This document shows positions 18,801-28,442 of a stretch of 64,000 bases of DNA, piece by piece (the stretch's first letter is position 1; every line of letters begins with the position of its first letter). Made by a program: the position numbers and the translations under genes. Origin of the DNA: an uncultured Paracoccaceae bacterium. Lineage in GTDB: Bacteria; Pseudomonadota; Alphaproteobacteria; Rhodobacterales; Rhodobacteraceae. The notes under the pieces are model-generated. The model did not search any database. It was not told the DNA's origin and was given only the letters and a program-made list of their open reading frames with translations. The stretch spans positions 1-64,000 of the forward strand of contig CALKXV010000033.1 in NCBI GenBank assembly GCA_938005545.1, given 5' to 3'.

Positions 18801-19653
18801 TGCCGCAACGGAAATCCGCATTCCATCGTCGGGTTTGGGCGGCAGCGCACCGATCCCCAAAGTTGTGCATCTGAACGAACCACCGCCAGTGCGCGGAACC
18901 CGGCAGCGCGCAGGGTTGATTGAAACAGCTTCGAGCAGGGATTCCGGCGGCGGAACGGCCTTTCCGCTGGATGTTACGATTACGGCCCCCAATAGCCTGT
19001 TCGTGCGCGGGCGCGGGCTAGACAGCGAATTTGGTGGTGCACTTCAACTGACAGGCTCCACGCGAAACATCATCCCATCAGGCGGGTTCGAAGTGATCCG
19101 TGGTCGGCTGGACATCTTGGGGCGCAGGCTCGATCTGGAAGAAGCGCGGATCACCATGCAGGGGTCGTTTGAACCTCGGCTGCGTCTGGTCGCGACAACG
19201 ACAGTGGATGATTTCACGATCTCTGTCGTGGTAACCGGCCCGGCCAGCAATCCCGACATTGCCTTCACATCCAGCCCTGATCTGCCCGAGGAGGAAGTTA
19301 TTTCCAGACTTATCTTCGGACGAGGGCTGGAGAACTTGAGTGCGTTGCAAGCGGCTCGGCTGGCCGTCGCGGTGCGCACATTGGCTGGCCGGGGCGGCGA
19401 AGGTGTCGTGGGTAAAATTCGCAGCGGTACGGGTTTGGCGGACTTGGACGTCACCACCACCGAAGACGGAAGTGCCGCCCTGCGCGCCGGGGCCCGTTTG
19501 AACGACCGTCTTTATACAGACGTGACAGTCAACAGCAGCGGCGAAACCGAATTGAACCTTAACCTTGATGTGACACCGTCGCTGACGTTGCGAGGCGGAG
19601 TTTCAAGCGAAGGGGATTCGAGCGTCGGAATTTTCTTTGAACGCGACTATTGA
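15880..19653 (+). CDS. tamB: TamB: translocation and assembly module / AsmA-like protein
   Basis: A 1257-residue protein with an N-terminal membrane anchor or signal (MRGFWIALFLTFAQPLAA) and a very long beta-rich body ending in the DUF490/TamB C-terminal domain. Signatures are GRLDILGRRLDLEEARITMQ, ISVVVTGPASNPDIAFTSSP and LPEEEVISRLIFGRGLENLS, with the final NLDVTPSLTLRGG. TamB forms a hydrophobic groove across the periplasm. The ATG at 15880 overlaps the tamA stop (TGATG), so the two are translationally coupled. Confidence 0.92.
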   Translation: MRGFWIALFLTFAQPLAAQDKPGFFERLFGSDSAETDEDQGSALEQLIEDQLSDAGRQVSVVGFEGALSGTATLESLTIADKDGIWFTINDAELDWSRAALLRGRIEVAKLSAREILLPRLSAVDATQAPTPEASGFQLPELPVSIELGEISADRVFIGTPVFGVETEVAAKGTLSLEGGEGAAKLDILRLDGRGTVTLDASYGNASGVLALDLALQEDAGGILATLAGLPGAPSVDFGITGTAPVSAYTADIRLATDGLERLTGQISTFTTDDRTGANIDISGDIAPVFAPQYRPFFGDDISLSATAFQTSDGTKVLQDLTLKARAIALTGEAFIDADGMPLSFDVDGLIEDKTGAPVLLPVSGEITEVDRVRLDVAFDASDGENWSGIFEIDGLNRGDVTADVAKLTVDGEIATGTVAAVNAEVAYQVQNLDLGNASLESAVGDDISGAAFIDWESGGDLKLSRLTLLGETYGLDGNAVLSNTDEILELKGEAQTRVDDLAVFSGLAARQLGGAAKLDLTFDAAPLAGTFDVIAKGSGRDLALGDARVDAVLAGVSTLDIRALRDADGLSVMLNTVETEQAQLTGRAQLMSGGSTVKLDGRLSNGALVLKGFDGPVELDIAGQEDSARNWDVTADIQGNQIALATDGRLLNLYDAPRAEGQATANIGDLSRFSDLAGRNLGGELEASVTGDVAFDLSTFSAKGSLTGTDLTTGMADVDRLLAGNAMLDIDASHANGRTELSQFSLQTGALVASAKGILEDSASQLDLNARLNNIAPFVPGLNGPVTLDGALSDVGGDRLRLNFNGTGPGGIRATIAGTATEDFSTLDVSLNGVAPLELANRFIAPTTIIGQTSFDLRLAGPPDVSSISGRINAQNVRLVAAEAGVALNNVAIDATLGNGRANLSINGNIDGGGRLAVAGPIGLDAPNTTDLQVTLTNARITDPRLFDTSLGGILRVTGPLANGARISGDLVLAATEIRIPSSGLGGSAPIPKVVHLNEPPPVRGTRQRAGLIETASSRDSGGGTAFPLDVTITAPNSLFVRGRGLDSEFGGALQLTGSTRNIIPSGGFEVIRGRLDILGRRLDLEEARITMQGSFEPRLRLVATTTVDDFTISVVVTGPASNPDIAFTSSPDLPEEEVISRLIFGRGLENLSALQAARLAVAVRTLAGRGGEGVVGKIRSGTGLADLDVTTTEDGSAALRAGARLNDRLYTDVTVNSSGETELNLNLDVTPSLTLRGGVSSEGDSSVGIFFERDY

Positions 19654-19829
19654 GCTCAATCAAATCCGCCAAACATGATCGTTTCCAAGCCATTGCTCAG
19701 AAAATTGTGCGAAACGCTGTGTTTTTACATCTGTGGCCTCGGTTCTTGGAATTGCCATCCACCGATGTTACATTTCCCTTAAGGCCAGCGCTGAAGCCTG
19801 GTAAATTCAGTGCCTATTCAAGGAGGACG

Positions 19830-19895
19830 ATGTCCTGTCTCATGCCCAAGACGCGGTCCGTGGCACGGCCGCCGCGAGCGCCGGAACTGCTATGA
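19830..19895 (+). CDS. Putative 21-residue leader peptide coupled to rsfS
   Basis: A strong Shine-Dalgarno, AAGGAGG (19820-19826), is correctly spaced for the ATG at 19830, not for the rsfS ATG. The resulting reading frame, starting MSCLMPKTRS, ends at 19895 and overlaps the rsfS start as ATGA. Its third codon positions are GC-rich. It may be a coupled upstream ORF; alternatively rsfS has an N-terminal extension in the other frame, or a base is missing here. The 176 bp between tamB and this site show nothing else. Confidence 0.35.
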   Translation: MSCLMPKTRSVARPPRAPELL

Positions 19896-20260
19896 CCGGC
19901 AATGCCACGCCCCTCGCCAGCGATGAATTGCTGGGCGTCATCGTGACATCACTTGAAAACAGCAAAGCCGAAGAGATCGTGAAAATCGATCTGCGCGGCA
20001 AAAGCGAAATGGCTGATTGGATGGTGATTGCTACGGGTCGGTCCAGCCGTCAGGTCGCCGCCATCGCAGAACATCTGGTCGATACACTAAAACAGGATCA
20101 CGGGCGGCTTTCCAAAATGGAAGGCAAAGACACCGGCGATTGGGTGCTGATCGATGTTGGTGACGCCATCGTCCATGTCTTTCGCCCTGAAGTGCGCGAA
20201 TTCTATCAGCTTGAAAAAATGTGGTTGTCGCCCCGTGAGGCTTCGGCCTCGCAAAGCTGA
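19892..20260 (+). CDS. rsfS: Ribosomal silencing factor RsfS
   Basis: A 122-residue RsfS/Iojap protein that binds ribosomal protein uL14 and blocks subunit joining in starvation. Family motifs are KAEEIVKIDLRGKSEMADWM, ATGRSSRQVAAIAEHL and DTGDWVLIDVGDAIVHVFRP ending FYQLEKMW. It lies 12 bp upstream of rlmH, the conserved bacterial pairing. The frame is open for another 29 codons upstream, so the exact start is uncertain. Confidence 0.93.
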   Translation: MTGNATPLASDELLGVIVTSLENSKAEEIVKIDLRGKSEMADWMVIATGRSSRQVAAIAEHLVDTLKQDHGRLSKMEGKDTGDWVLIDVGDAIVHVFRPEVREFYQLEKMWLSPREASASQS

Positions 20261-20272
20261 CGTCTTCGCACC

Positions 20273-20740
20273 GTGGATTTGAAAATCGCGGCTGTCGGAC
20301 GACTTCGTCCCGGACCAGAAGCAGAGCTGGTGTCAGATTACCTTGCGCGGATCGGAAAGATCGGGCGGAGCGTTGGAATAGGCTCTGCACAAGTTCAAGA
20401 AGTTGACTCCAAAAAACCGGGTATGGCCGCCGAAGGCGCGTTGCTAGCGAAAGCCATACAATCTGCGAAGCCCGTCGTTGTCTTGGACGAACGCGGACGC
20501 ATTATGTCTTCGCCGGACTTTGCCAAGCAGTTGGGCAATTGGCGCGATCAGGCCTTCAGCGACGCTGCCTTTGTGATCGGCGGTGCGGACGGCATTAATC
20601 CCAGCTTACGCGATCGGGCGGATTTGGTGCTAAGCTTCGGCAAAATGGTGTGGCCACATATGCTGGTACGCGTCATGCTAGCCGAGCAGCTTTACCGCGC
20701 AACCTCAATTCTAACCGGCAGCCCTTATCACCGGGTCTAG
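20273..20740 (+). CDS. rlmH: 23S rRNA pseudouridine-1915 N3-methyltransferase RlmH
   Basis: A 155-residue SPOUT methyltransferase. The start is a GTG (MDLKIAAVGRLRPG). The knotted SAM site is seen in FVIGGADGINPSLRDRADLV, and the family C terminus in RVMLAEQLYRATSILTGSPY followed by HRV. It methylates N3 of pseudouridine 1915 in helix 69 of assembled ribosomes. It partners with rsfS in one operon and overlaps the convergent response-regulator gene by 4 bp. Confidence 0.95.
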   Translation: MDLKIAAVGRLRPGPEAELVSDYLARIGKIGRSVGIGSAQVQEVDSKKPGMAAEGALLAKAIQSAKPVVVLDERGRIMSSPDFAKQLGNWRDQAFSDAAFVIGGADGINPSLRDRADLVLSFGKMVWPHMLVRVMLAEQLYRATSILTGSPYHRV

Positions 20741-21123
20741 GCGGCAACCGTCTTGTGTTCCGCAAACTCGCTTAGCTTGTGGGCAACAGCGGTTTCGGTG
20801 AAGGGCTGAGCCAGATAGGGCGCGTCGAACCCCAGCGTTCGCAATTCGGCTTCCGGTTTCGTCGACGTGATGACAGCTGGCAGGCCATATTGTTTAAGGT
20901 CTTCGGCAAAGTTCAAAGAAGACAAACCGATCAAAAAAGCGTCAAAAATCACCAAGTCAGCGTCGACTTTCGGATCCTTCAAAGCGCGTTTTGCCTGCAC
21001 GGGTGTTGCTGCTACCGCAGACACCGTGTGACCCAAGTCTTCCAATAGACATTCCAGAGTAATGGCGGCGACCGTCCGATCTTCGATCAGAACGATCCGA
21101 AGGGGGTTTTGAGTATTGGTCAT
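20737..21123 (-). CDS. Single-domain response regulator with degenerate active site
   Basis: A 128-residue receiver domain with no output domain. The acidic pair is E14-D15 (RIVLIEDRTV), the phosphoacceptor is D61 (LVIFDAFLIG) and T86 or S87 follows strand 4. The otherwise invariant Lys before Pro-Phe is Gln here (YLAQPF, Q106). That Lys normally contacts the phosphoryl group, so signalling may be weakened or phosphorylation-independent. The ATG at 21123 is preferred: codons upstream overlap the pgm terminator. No kinase is adjacent. Confidence 0.75.
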   Translation of the reverse strand: MTNTQNPLRIVLIEDRTVAAITLECLLEDLGHTVSAVAATPVQAKRALKDPKVDADLVIFDAFLIGLSSLNFAEDLKQYGLPAVITSTKPEAELRTLGFDAPYLAQPFTETAVAHKLSEFAEHKTVAA

Positions 21124-21147
21124 TGTCAATATCCAGAGGCTAAAAAC

Positions 21148-21173
21148 AAAAAAGGCGGCCCTTAATAGCCACC
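21148..21173 (-). terminator. Rho-independent terminator after pgm
   Basis: On the minus strand GGTGGC and GCCGCC form a 6-bp stem (one G-U pair) with an 8-nt loop, followed directly by TTTTTT. It lies about 70 bp after the pgm stop and about 25 bp before the response-regulator ATG, so that gene depends on read-through or on a promoter inside this interval. Confidence 0.65.
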
Positions 21174-21244
21174 CAAAGATAACATAGCACAGATCGATCA
21201 GGATTGCGCCGACAATAAGGCCATCGGCGATATTCTGCCGAACC

Positions 21245-22894
<1,650 letters not shown>

Positions 22895-22965
22895 TCACAT
22901 ACCCGCCCAATACCAAGTGTGGCAGTTCTCACAAGGCCCCGGATTTCGTTAGACGCAAACTGTGC

Positions 22966-24447
22966 CTAGACAGCCATTGTGGCGGCCACTGCCGATTTCC
23001 AGCGGGCATATTTTGCATCGCGCAATCCAGTTTCGAGCTTGGGTTCGAACCGGTGATCCAAAGCCCAATTTTCGGCAAAGCCGGCAGCATCCGGGTAAAC
23101 ACCAGCCTTCATTCCAGCAAGCCACGCCGCGCCAAGCGCTGTGGTTTCCTGCACAACGGGTCGATCCACCGGCGCGCCAATCACATCGGACAGGAACTGC
23201 ATCGTCCAGTTGCTGGACGTCATGCCTCCATCCACCCTTAAAACGCCCCCATCCAAACCGGCGGCATCGCCTTGCATCGCTTCCAGCAGGTCGCGCGTCT
23301 GATAACCGACGCTTTCCAAGGCCGCCCGCGCAAAGTCATCAGGCCCCGAATTCCGGGTCAACCCAAAGATCGCACCCCTGCAATCGGGGTTCCAATAAGG
23401 CGCGCCAAGGCCTGTGAACGCAGGCACCAAGACCAGCGATTGCGCCTCATCTGACGCCTCGGCCATGGCTTGTGTCTGGCTTGCATCATCAATGATCTTC
23501 AAACCATCCCGCAGCCATTGAACCACAGCGCCCGCGATAAAGATCGACCCTTCCAGCGCATAGGTGGGCTTGCCATCTATCTGATAGCCGATGGTGGTCA
23601 GCAAGCGGTTTTCTGACCGGACCGGCGCGTCGCCCGTGTTCAAAAGCGCGAAACACCCGGTGCCATAGGTGGATTTCATCATGCCCTTTTGAAAACACGC
23701 CTGCCCGACCGTCGCCGCTTGCTGGTCACCCGCAACACCAAGAATGGGAATAGAAGCGCCAAAGAGATCTGGCGTCGTGGTGCCAAACTCCGACGCGCAG
23801 TCCTGAACCGTCGGAAGCATGGCTTGTGGCACGTCCAGCATGTCACACATTGTGCCGGACCACCGGCCTTTGTGGATGTCATACAACATCGTGCGGGCGG
23901 CGTTCGTGGCATCCGTCACGTGAGACGCCCCACCCGTCATACGCCAGATCAACCAGCTGTCGACCGTGCCAAATAACAGTTCACCCGAAGCCGCACGGCC
24001 CCGGCTATCGGTCTTATCAAGTATCCACTTCAGTTTGGTCGACGAAAAATAAGGGTCAAACAACAAGCCTGTGCGATCCGTCACAGTCGGTTCGTGCCCG
24101 GCCTTCACCATTTCAGCGCAATATTCAGACGTTCGGCGATCCTGCCAGACAATCGCGTTGTGGATCGCCTTGCCGGTCGCTTTGTCCCAAACCACCGTCG
24201 TCTCGCGCTGATTGGTGATGCCAATCGCCGCGATGTCCGAAGCTGATATACCCAGTTTTTCCATGGCTTCACGCGCTGTCTCAACGACGGTGGTCCACAG
24301 GTCTTCCGGGTCGTGTTCAACCCAACCATTGGCTGGAAAATGTTGGGTGAATTCGCGCTGCGCCGAGGCGGCGATTTTCATATCAGCATCAAACAAAATA
24401 GTGCGGCTGGACGTGGTGCCCTGATCAATAGCCATGACATAGGTCAT
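22966..24447 (-). CDS. glpK: Glycerol kinase
   Basis: A 493-residue FGGY-family kinase phosphorylating glycerol to sn-glycerol 3-phosphate. It opens [16 protein letters not shown] after a short leader, has the substrate motif [10 protein letters not shown] and the C-terminal signature [20 protein letters not shown]. Length matches the family. No glpF, glpD or glycerol transporter is adjacent. It shares a 111-bp divergent region with the MBL-fold gene. Confidence 0.95.
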   Translation of the reverse strand: MTYVMAIDQGTTSSRTILFDADMKIAASAQREFTQHFPANGWVEHDPEDLWTTVVETAREAMEKLGISASDIAAIGITNQRETTVVWDKATGKAIHNAIVWQDRRTSEYCAEMVKAGHEPTVTDRTGLLFDPYFSSTKLKWILDKTDSRGRAASGELLFGTVDSWLIWRMTGGASHVTDATNAARTMLYDIHKGRWSGTMCDMLDVPQAMLPTVQDCASEFGTTTPDLFGASIPILGVAGDQQAATVGQACFQKGMMKSTYGTGCFALLNTGDAPVRSENRLLTTIGYQIDGKPTYALEGSIFIAGAVVQWLRDGLKIIDDASQTQAMAEASDEAQSLVLVPAFTGLGAPYWNPDCRGAIFGLTRNSGPDDFARAALESVGYQTRDLLEAMQGDAAGLDGGVLRVDGGMTSSNWTMQFLSDVIGAPVDRPVVQETTALGAAWLAGMKAGVYPDAAGFAENWALDHRFEPKLETGLRDAKYARWKSAVAATMAV

Positions 24448-24558
24448 ACGGCGTCTCCCTTATGCGTTGACGCAATTTGTCCTGTCCTGACGCAAGACGC
24501 AACTTCGTGACTTTGTCATTTTACAATCCCGCGCTAAGTTTTGTCAGGAGGTTCATTT

Positions 24559-25392
24559 ATGCCCTATTTCGCCGCCCTTATCATCCTGTTCGCATCGGCC
24601 CTGGCGGCCAGCGCACAAGACCGCCGCCCGAGCCACTGCTTTGCCATCGCCGATGCCTCGCCCGAAATGAACTTCGTCTGGCAGGCGGCATGGAACACCC
24701 CCATTGAGGATGAATTCACCGTTCGTCTCAGCTATATCAACCACTCGATGTACCTGATCCAATCCCATGGCGGGCTGAATGCAGTTACCGATTATACAGG
24801 CTTCACTGGCGCCGCAGGATTGGTCCCCGACGTGGTCACGATGAACAACGCCCATGGCAGCCATTGGACGCCCTTCCCCAACCCCGACATCCCCCATGTT
24901 CTGGAAGGTTGGCAAAATGGCGAAGGCCCGGCAGACCACTATCTGGACTTGGGCGAAATGCTGGTGCGCAACGCCACAACGGACATTCGCGACCGGTTCG
25001 GGGGTGGTACAGCGATTGAAGACAACAACTCGATCTTCATTTTCGAAGTCGCGGGGCTTTGTATCGGCCACTTGGGGCACCTGCATCATGAGCCGTCGGA
25101 CGAAACCTATGCCGCCATTGGTCGCCTGGACGTGGTCATGGCAGCGGTTGATGGCGGAATGACCGTCGATATCCCGACCATGACGCGGATTGTGAAACGC
25201 CTGCGCAGCTCGGTTGTTTTGCCGATGCACTGGTTTTCGGGCAGCTCGCTCAACCGGTTCCTGACGGCTGTTTCCGACGATTTTGACATCGACCGGCGGC
25301 AATCCAGTGAAATGGAACTCTCGCTCCGCACCCTTCCGTCGCGCCCCACCGTCGTGGTCCTGCAACCGCAATTTGTGGAAGACTTCGAGTAA
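24559..25392 (+). CDS. Exported metallo-beta-lactamase-fold protein
   Basis: A 277-residue protein with a signal peptide (MPYFAALIILFASALAASAQ). The body looks like an UlaG-type MBL fold: INHSMYLIQ replaces the usual HSSFLI strand, NNAHGSHWTPF stands where HxHxDH is expected, and later LCIGHLGHLHH and VLPMHWFSG supply further histidines. The first His and the Asp of the canonical motif are missing, so metal binding is likely altered. The ATG at 24559 has AGGAGG upstream. Function unknown. Confidence 0.65.
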   Translation: MPYFAALIILFASALAASAQDRRPSHCFAIADASPEMNFVWQAAWNTPIEDEFTVRLSYINHSMYLIQSHGGLNAVTDYTGFTGAAGLVPDVVTMNNAHGSHWTPFPNPDIPHVLEGWQNGEGPADHYLDLGEMLVRNATTDIRDRFGGGTAIEDNNSIFIFEVAGLCIGHLGHLHHEPSDETYAAIGRLDVVMAAVDGGMTVDIPTMTRIVKRLRSSVVLPMHWFSGSSLNRFLTAVSDDFDIDRRQSSEMELSLRTLPSRPTVVVLQPQFVEDFE

Positions 25393-25451
25393 TCCCAAGC
25401 CCTTTGGCAGACCCCGCCGCCCATGCCATGCTCACTTTATTAGTGTGAGGG

Positions 25452-25994
25452 ATGCTTGTGGACGGGTTGGGCGCATTTTTCGAAAGTGATTTCTTTGCAA
25501 TCGCCGGTATTTTCGCCGGGTGCCTGATCGTTTATCTGATCCTGCCTCGACGGGAAAAATCACCCGCTGTGACGCAAATGATCAATCAGCGTTCGTTACA
25601 GCGAAACTATATCTGGCTGTTTATCGCGATTGGCATCTTGCTGATCGCATCGGCGATTGTGCTGTACGTCCACCAACTGCCTGACCTGATCGCCCGTACG
25701 ATTGTCGGGCTGGAAGCGGTCTTTGCCGGTCGAACCGACGCGCCGGGCACCGACAAAACCACGCGGATCCGCAACCTTGCCTATGCCTTCGGAGCCTTGG
25801 CCGCCGCGCTGACCATCATGGCCACGATCCCGTTCCAGCTAATCGAGGTCTGGCTGAACGAACGCAGCGCCCGTAGAGGGTGCGAACCTCAGAGAGGCAA
25901 GGATGGACGGGGCGAGCCTAAGACATATTCAAATCGATCAATCAACGAAACTTGGGATTCTGTCAAACCACGCATCGGTCCTGAGTTCTGTTGA
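25452..25994 (+). CDS. Small membrane protein, three predicted helices (hypothetical)
   Basis: A 180-residue protein with hydrophobic segments near residues 12-30, 54-76 and 112-132. I do not recognise a family. Its last 40 residues (after VWLNERSARR) are polar, unlike the rest, and overlap the next ORF by 92 bp in another frame. A one-base shift near 25870 would end it at a TAG, so the tail may be an artefact of a frameshift. Confidence 0.55.
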   Translation: MLVDGLGAFFESDFFAIAGIFAGCLIVYLILPRREKSPAVTQMINQRSLQRNYIWLFIAIGILLIASAIVLYVHQLPDLIARTIVGLEAVFAGRTDAPGTDKTTRIRNLAYAFGALAAALTIMATIPFQLIEVWLNERSARRGCEPQRGKDGRGEPKTYSNRSINETWDSVKPRIGPEFC

Positions 25995-26187
25995 TTTTAG
26001 CACTGTAGAGGTTTCGGAAAACTTTCTGAAATCTGCCTTCGGGGATGGTTCGGTTTTCCTGCCGGAAGGCTATACCGTAAGTGAGGGCGTTTTGGCCCAT
26101 TGGCATCCCGATGTACTGGATTGGCCCGACTTTAATTTTGCATGGCGTGCTTGGCAGACCAAAATCGGCTACCGCGCGCCCGATTGA
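25903..26187 (+). CDS. Hypothetical protein
   Basis: A 94-residue soluble protein starting MDGASLRHIQID, with GAGAGGCAAGG shortly upstream. The C-terminal half (WHPDVLDWPDFNFAWRAWQT) is Trp-rich and reads like a genuine folded protein. No family recognised. It overlaps the preceding membrane-protein frame by 92 bp, so one of the two ends is probably wrong. Confidence 0.45.
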   Translation: MDGASLRHIQIDQSTKLGILSNHASVLSSVDFSTVEVSENFLKSAFGDGSVFLPEGYTVSEGVLAHWHPDVLDWPDFNFAWRAWQTKIGYRAPD

Positions 26188-26218
26188 CACCTAGGCGATC
26201 GGCTTTTACGCCAGCGCC

Positions 26219-27622
26219 ATGTTGAACTCCGCCAATGCTGCCTTTGCTGAGACCCTGACCGCTCAAGGGATCGCCGTGTCGCCCGCCGCGCCCGGATATT
26301 TGGAAGAACCGCGTGGGCTGTATAAAGGCGCGCCCACATTCGTCGCAACGCCCCGCTCAACAGCCGAGGTCGCGCAGATTGTGACGGCTTGCGCGGCGGC
26401 GCGCGTGGGGCTCGTGCCTTTTGGCGGCGGAACCGGCTTGGTGTCGGGCCAGATCGTGACAGATGGCCCTGACCCGTTGATCCTGTCCTTGGAAGAGATG
26501 ACTGAAATCCGGGGCGTTTGGGCGGAAGAAGACACGCTTGTCGCCGAAGCGGGCGCAACGCTGGCCGAGGTGCAGGCCAAGGCCGAAGAGGTGGGCTGTT
26601 TGTTCCCCCTAAGCTATGCCAGCCAAGGCACCGCGCGGATCGGCGGCGGCTTGTCGGTGAACTCGGGCGGTTTGAACGTGCTGCGGTACGGCATGGCACG
26701 CGACCTCTGTTTGGGGATCGAAGCCGTGTTGCCAAGTGGCGAGGTTTTGCACGGGCTAAAGCGGCTTCGAAAAGACAACACCGGCTATGACCTCCGGCAT
26801 TTGTTGATCGGGGCGGAAGGCACCTTGGGCGTTATCACCGCCGCCGCGTTGAAGCTATCGCCACGACCCGCCGAAATCGCAACGGCATTCTTTGCGGTGC
26901 CATCGCCAGCGGCTGCGCTGACGCTGTTGTCGATGTGCCGCGATCAAGTGGGCGAAGCGGTGTCGGCTTTTGAGTTGATCCCCGCACAATCCTTTGAATT
27001 TTTGCGGGAAACCCATCCCGATTTGCATTTGCCCTTCGATGATTTCCCCCCGTGGTCGGTTCTGACCGAAATCGGCATGGGGCCCGGCAGCGCGCCCGAA
27101 GACCGCATGGCCACCATTTTTGAAGATGCGTTTGAAGCGGGAATTGCGCTGGATGGCCGGATCGCGCAAAGCGGGCAGCAGCGGGACGCATTCTGGGCCA
27201 TGCGCGAGACCATCCCCGAAGCAAACCGGCGGATCGGGGCGGTTGCCAGTCACGACATTTCGCTGCCCCTGTCCGAAGTTCCCGGTTTTATTGACGAAGC
27301 CAAGAAGGCGATACGCAATATCTTACCTTGCCGGATCAATGCTTTCGGTCATCTGGGCGACGGCAACCTGCACTACAACATCTTTGCGCCCAGCGGCGAA
27401 GATCGCGCCGCTTACCGTCCGCTTTCCGGCAACATCACGCGGTTGGTCCATGACATGGTCACAGCACGCGGCGGCAGTTTCAGTGCCGAACACGGCGTAG
27501 GCCGCGCCAAAGCCGGTGAATTGGTCCGGTTGGGCGATCCGGCCAAGCTTGCCGCCATGCGCGCCATCAAGTCCGCGTTGGATCCTTTGGGCATTATGAA
27601 CCCTGGCGCTGTCTTGGGCTAA
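26219..27622 (+). CDS. FAD-binding oxidoreductase of the GlcD/D-lactate dehydrogenase family
   Basis: A 467-residue flavoprotein oxidising a D-2-hydroxy acid such as D-lactate, glycolate or 2-hydroxyglutarate. The PCMH-type FAD site is seen in VPFGGGTGLVSGQ and GLSVNSGGLNVLRYG; the active-site strand is INAFGHLGDGNLHYNIF; the C-terminal signature is FSAEHGVGRAKAGEL and LDPLGIMNPGAVL. GlcE/GlcF partners are absent, so it is more like the single-subunit D-lactate dehydrogenase class. The electron acceptor is probably cytochrome or quinone. Confidence 0.88.
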   Translation: MLNSANAAFAETLTAQGIAVSPAAPGYLEEPRGLYKGAPTFVATPRSTAEVAQIVTACAAARVGLVPFGGGTGLVSGQIVTDGPDPLILSLEEMTEIRGVWAEEDTLVAEAGATLAEVQAKAEEVGCLFPLSYASQGTARIGGGLSVNSGGLNVLRYGMARDLCLGIEAVLPSGEVLHGLKRLRKDNTGYDLRHLLIGAEGTLGVITAAALKLSPRPAEIATAFFAVPSPAAALTLLSMCRDQVGEAVSAFELIPAQSFEFLRETHPDLHLPFDDFPPWSVLTEIGMGPGSAPEDRMATIFEDAFEAGIALDGRIAQSGQQRDAFWAMRETIPEANRRIGAVASHDISLPLSEVPGFIDEAKKAIRNILPCRINAFGHLGDGNLHYNIFAPSGEDRAAYRPLSGNITRLVHDMVTARGGSFSAEHGVGRAKAGELVRLGDPAKLAAMRAIKSALDPLGIMNPGAVLG

Positions 27623-27749
27623 TCGTGACATCTGTGCCGCGCATGCGCCTGTGAACCGCCAAAACCCTTGAGAAAACAAGGTTTGCCTGCCAAACTTCGA
27701 CAAAAGGCATCACCCGCCATCAGAGCGGGGAACGGAAAGAGGCAGAGTT

Positions 27750-28442
27750 ATGAACGATCTGGCAGCGATTGCCGAAGATCTGCGCGTGCGCATTCTTCAA
27801 GAACCTGACGTTATCCTTGAGGACGCCGACGTGATGCGCGCCCTTATTGCCGCGAACGATCGGTCCATGGGTGGCAATATCGTCGATTTGCGCGGTGTTG
27901 CCATGGATCGGCTGGAAGCGCGATTGCAACGGCTGGAAGACACTCACAAGTCAGTTGTTGCGGCAGCTTACGAAAACCTTGCTGGAATGAACCAAGTGCA
28001 TCGCGCGATAAACGCATTTCTGGAACCGTTGACATTTGAGGCCTTCCTGAAGTGCCTTGGCAACGAAGTGGTCGACATTCTGCGGGTTGGCAAAGTGCGC
28101 TTGGTCTTGGAAAGCCAAGAGGCCGCCGAAGCCGGTATCAAGCACGAGGTGCTAACCGTTGTGGCGCCGGGATTTGTGAACGAATATATGGGTCAAGGCC
28201 GTCCTGTGCGCCGGGTCACGTTGCGCCGGGTTGATGGGAATGCGGGTTTGGTGTTTGGCGAAAGCGCCAGCTGGGTTCAATCGGAAGCCTGTATTGCCTT
28301 GGATTTCGGTGCCAACAGATTGCCTGGAATGCTGGCCTTTGCCTCCGACGATGGAAATCACTTCTCGTCGAACCAAGGGACTGATCTTCTTGATTTTATG
28401 GGTGGTGTGTTTGAACGCGCAATGCGCCACTGGCTCGAGTGA
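27750..28442 (+). CDS. DUF484-family protein
   Basis: A 230-residue protein with an N-terminal coiled-coil-like region (LRGVAMDRLEARLQRLEDTH) and a GAF-like C-terminal half (ALDFGANRLPGMLAFAS, with NHFSSNQGTDLLDFMG). DUF484 proteins sit next to xerC across proteobacteria, and here the stop codon overlaps the xerC GTG start. Function is unknown. AGAGGCAGAG lies upstream of the ATG. Confidence 0.85.
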   Translation: MNDLAAIAEDLRVRILQEPDVILEDADVMRALIAANDRSMGGNIVDLRGVAMDRLEARLQRLEDTHKSVVAAAYENLAGMNQVHRAINAFLEPLTFEAFLKCLGNEVVDILRVGKVRLVLESQEAAEAGIKHEVLTVVAPGFVNEYMGQGRPVRRVTLRRVDGNAGLVFGESASWVQSEACIALDFGANRLPGMLAFASDDGNHFSSNQGTDLLDFMGGVFERAMRHWLE

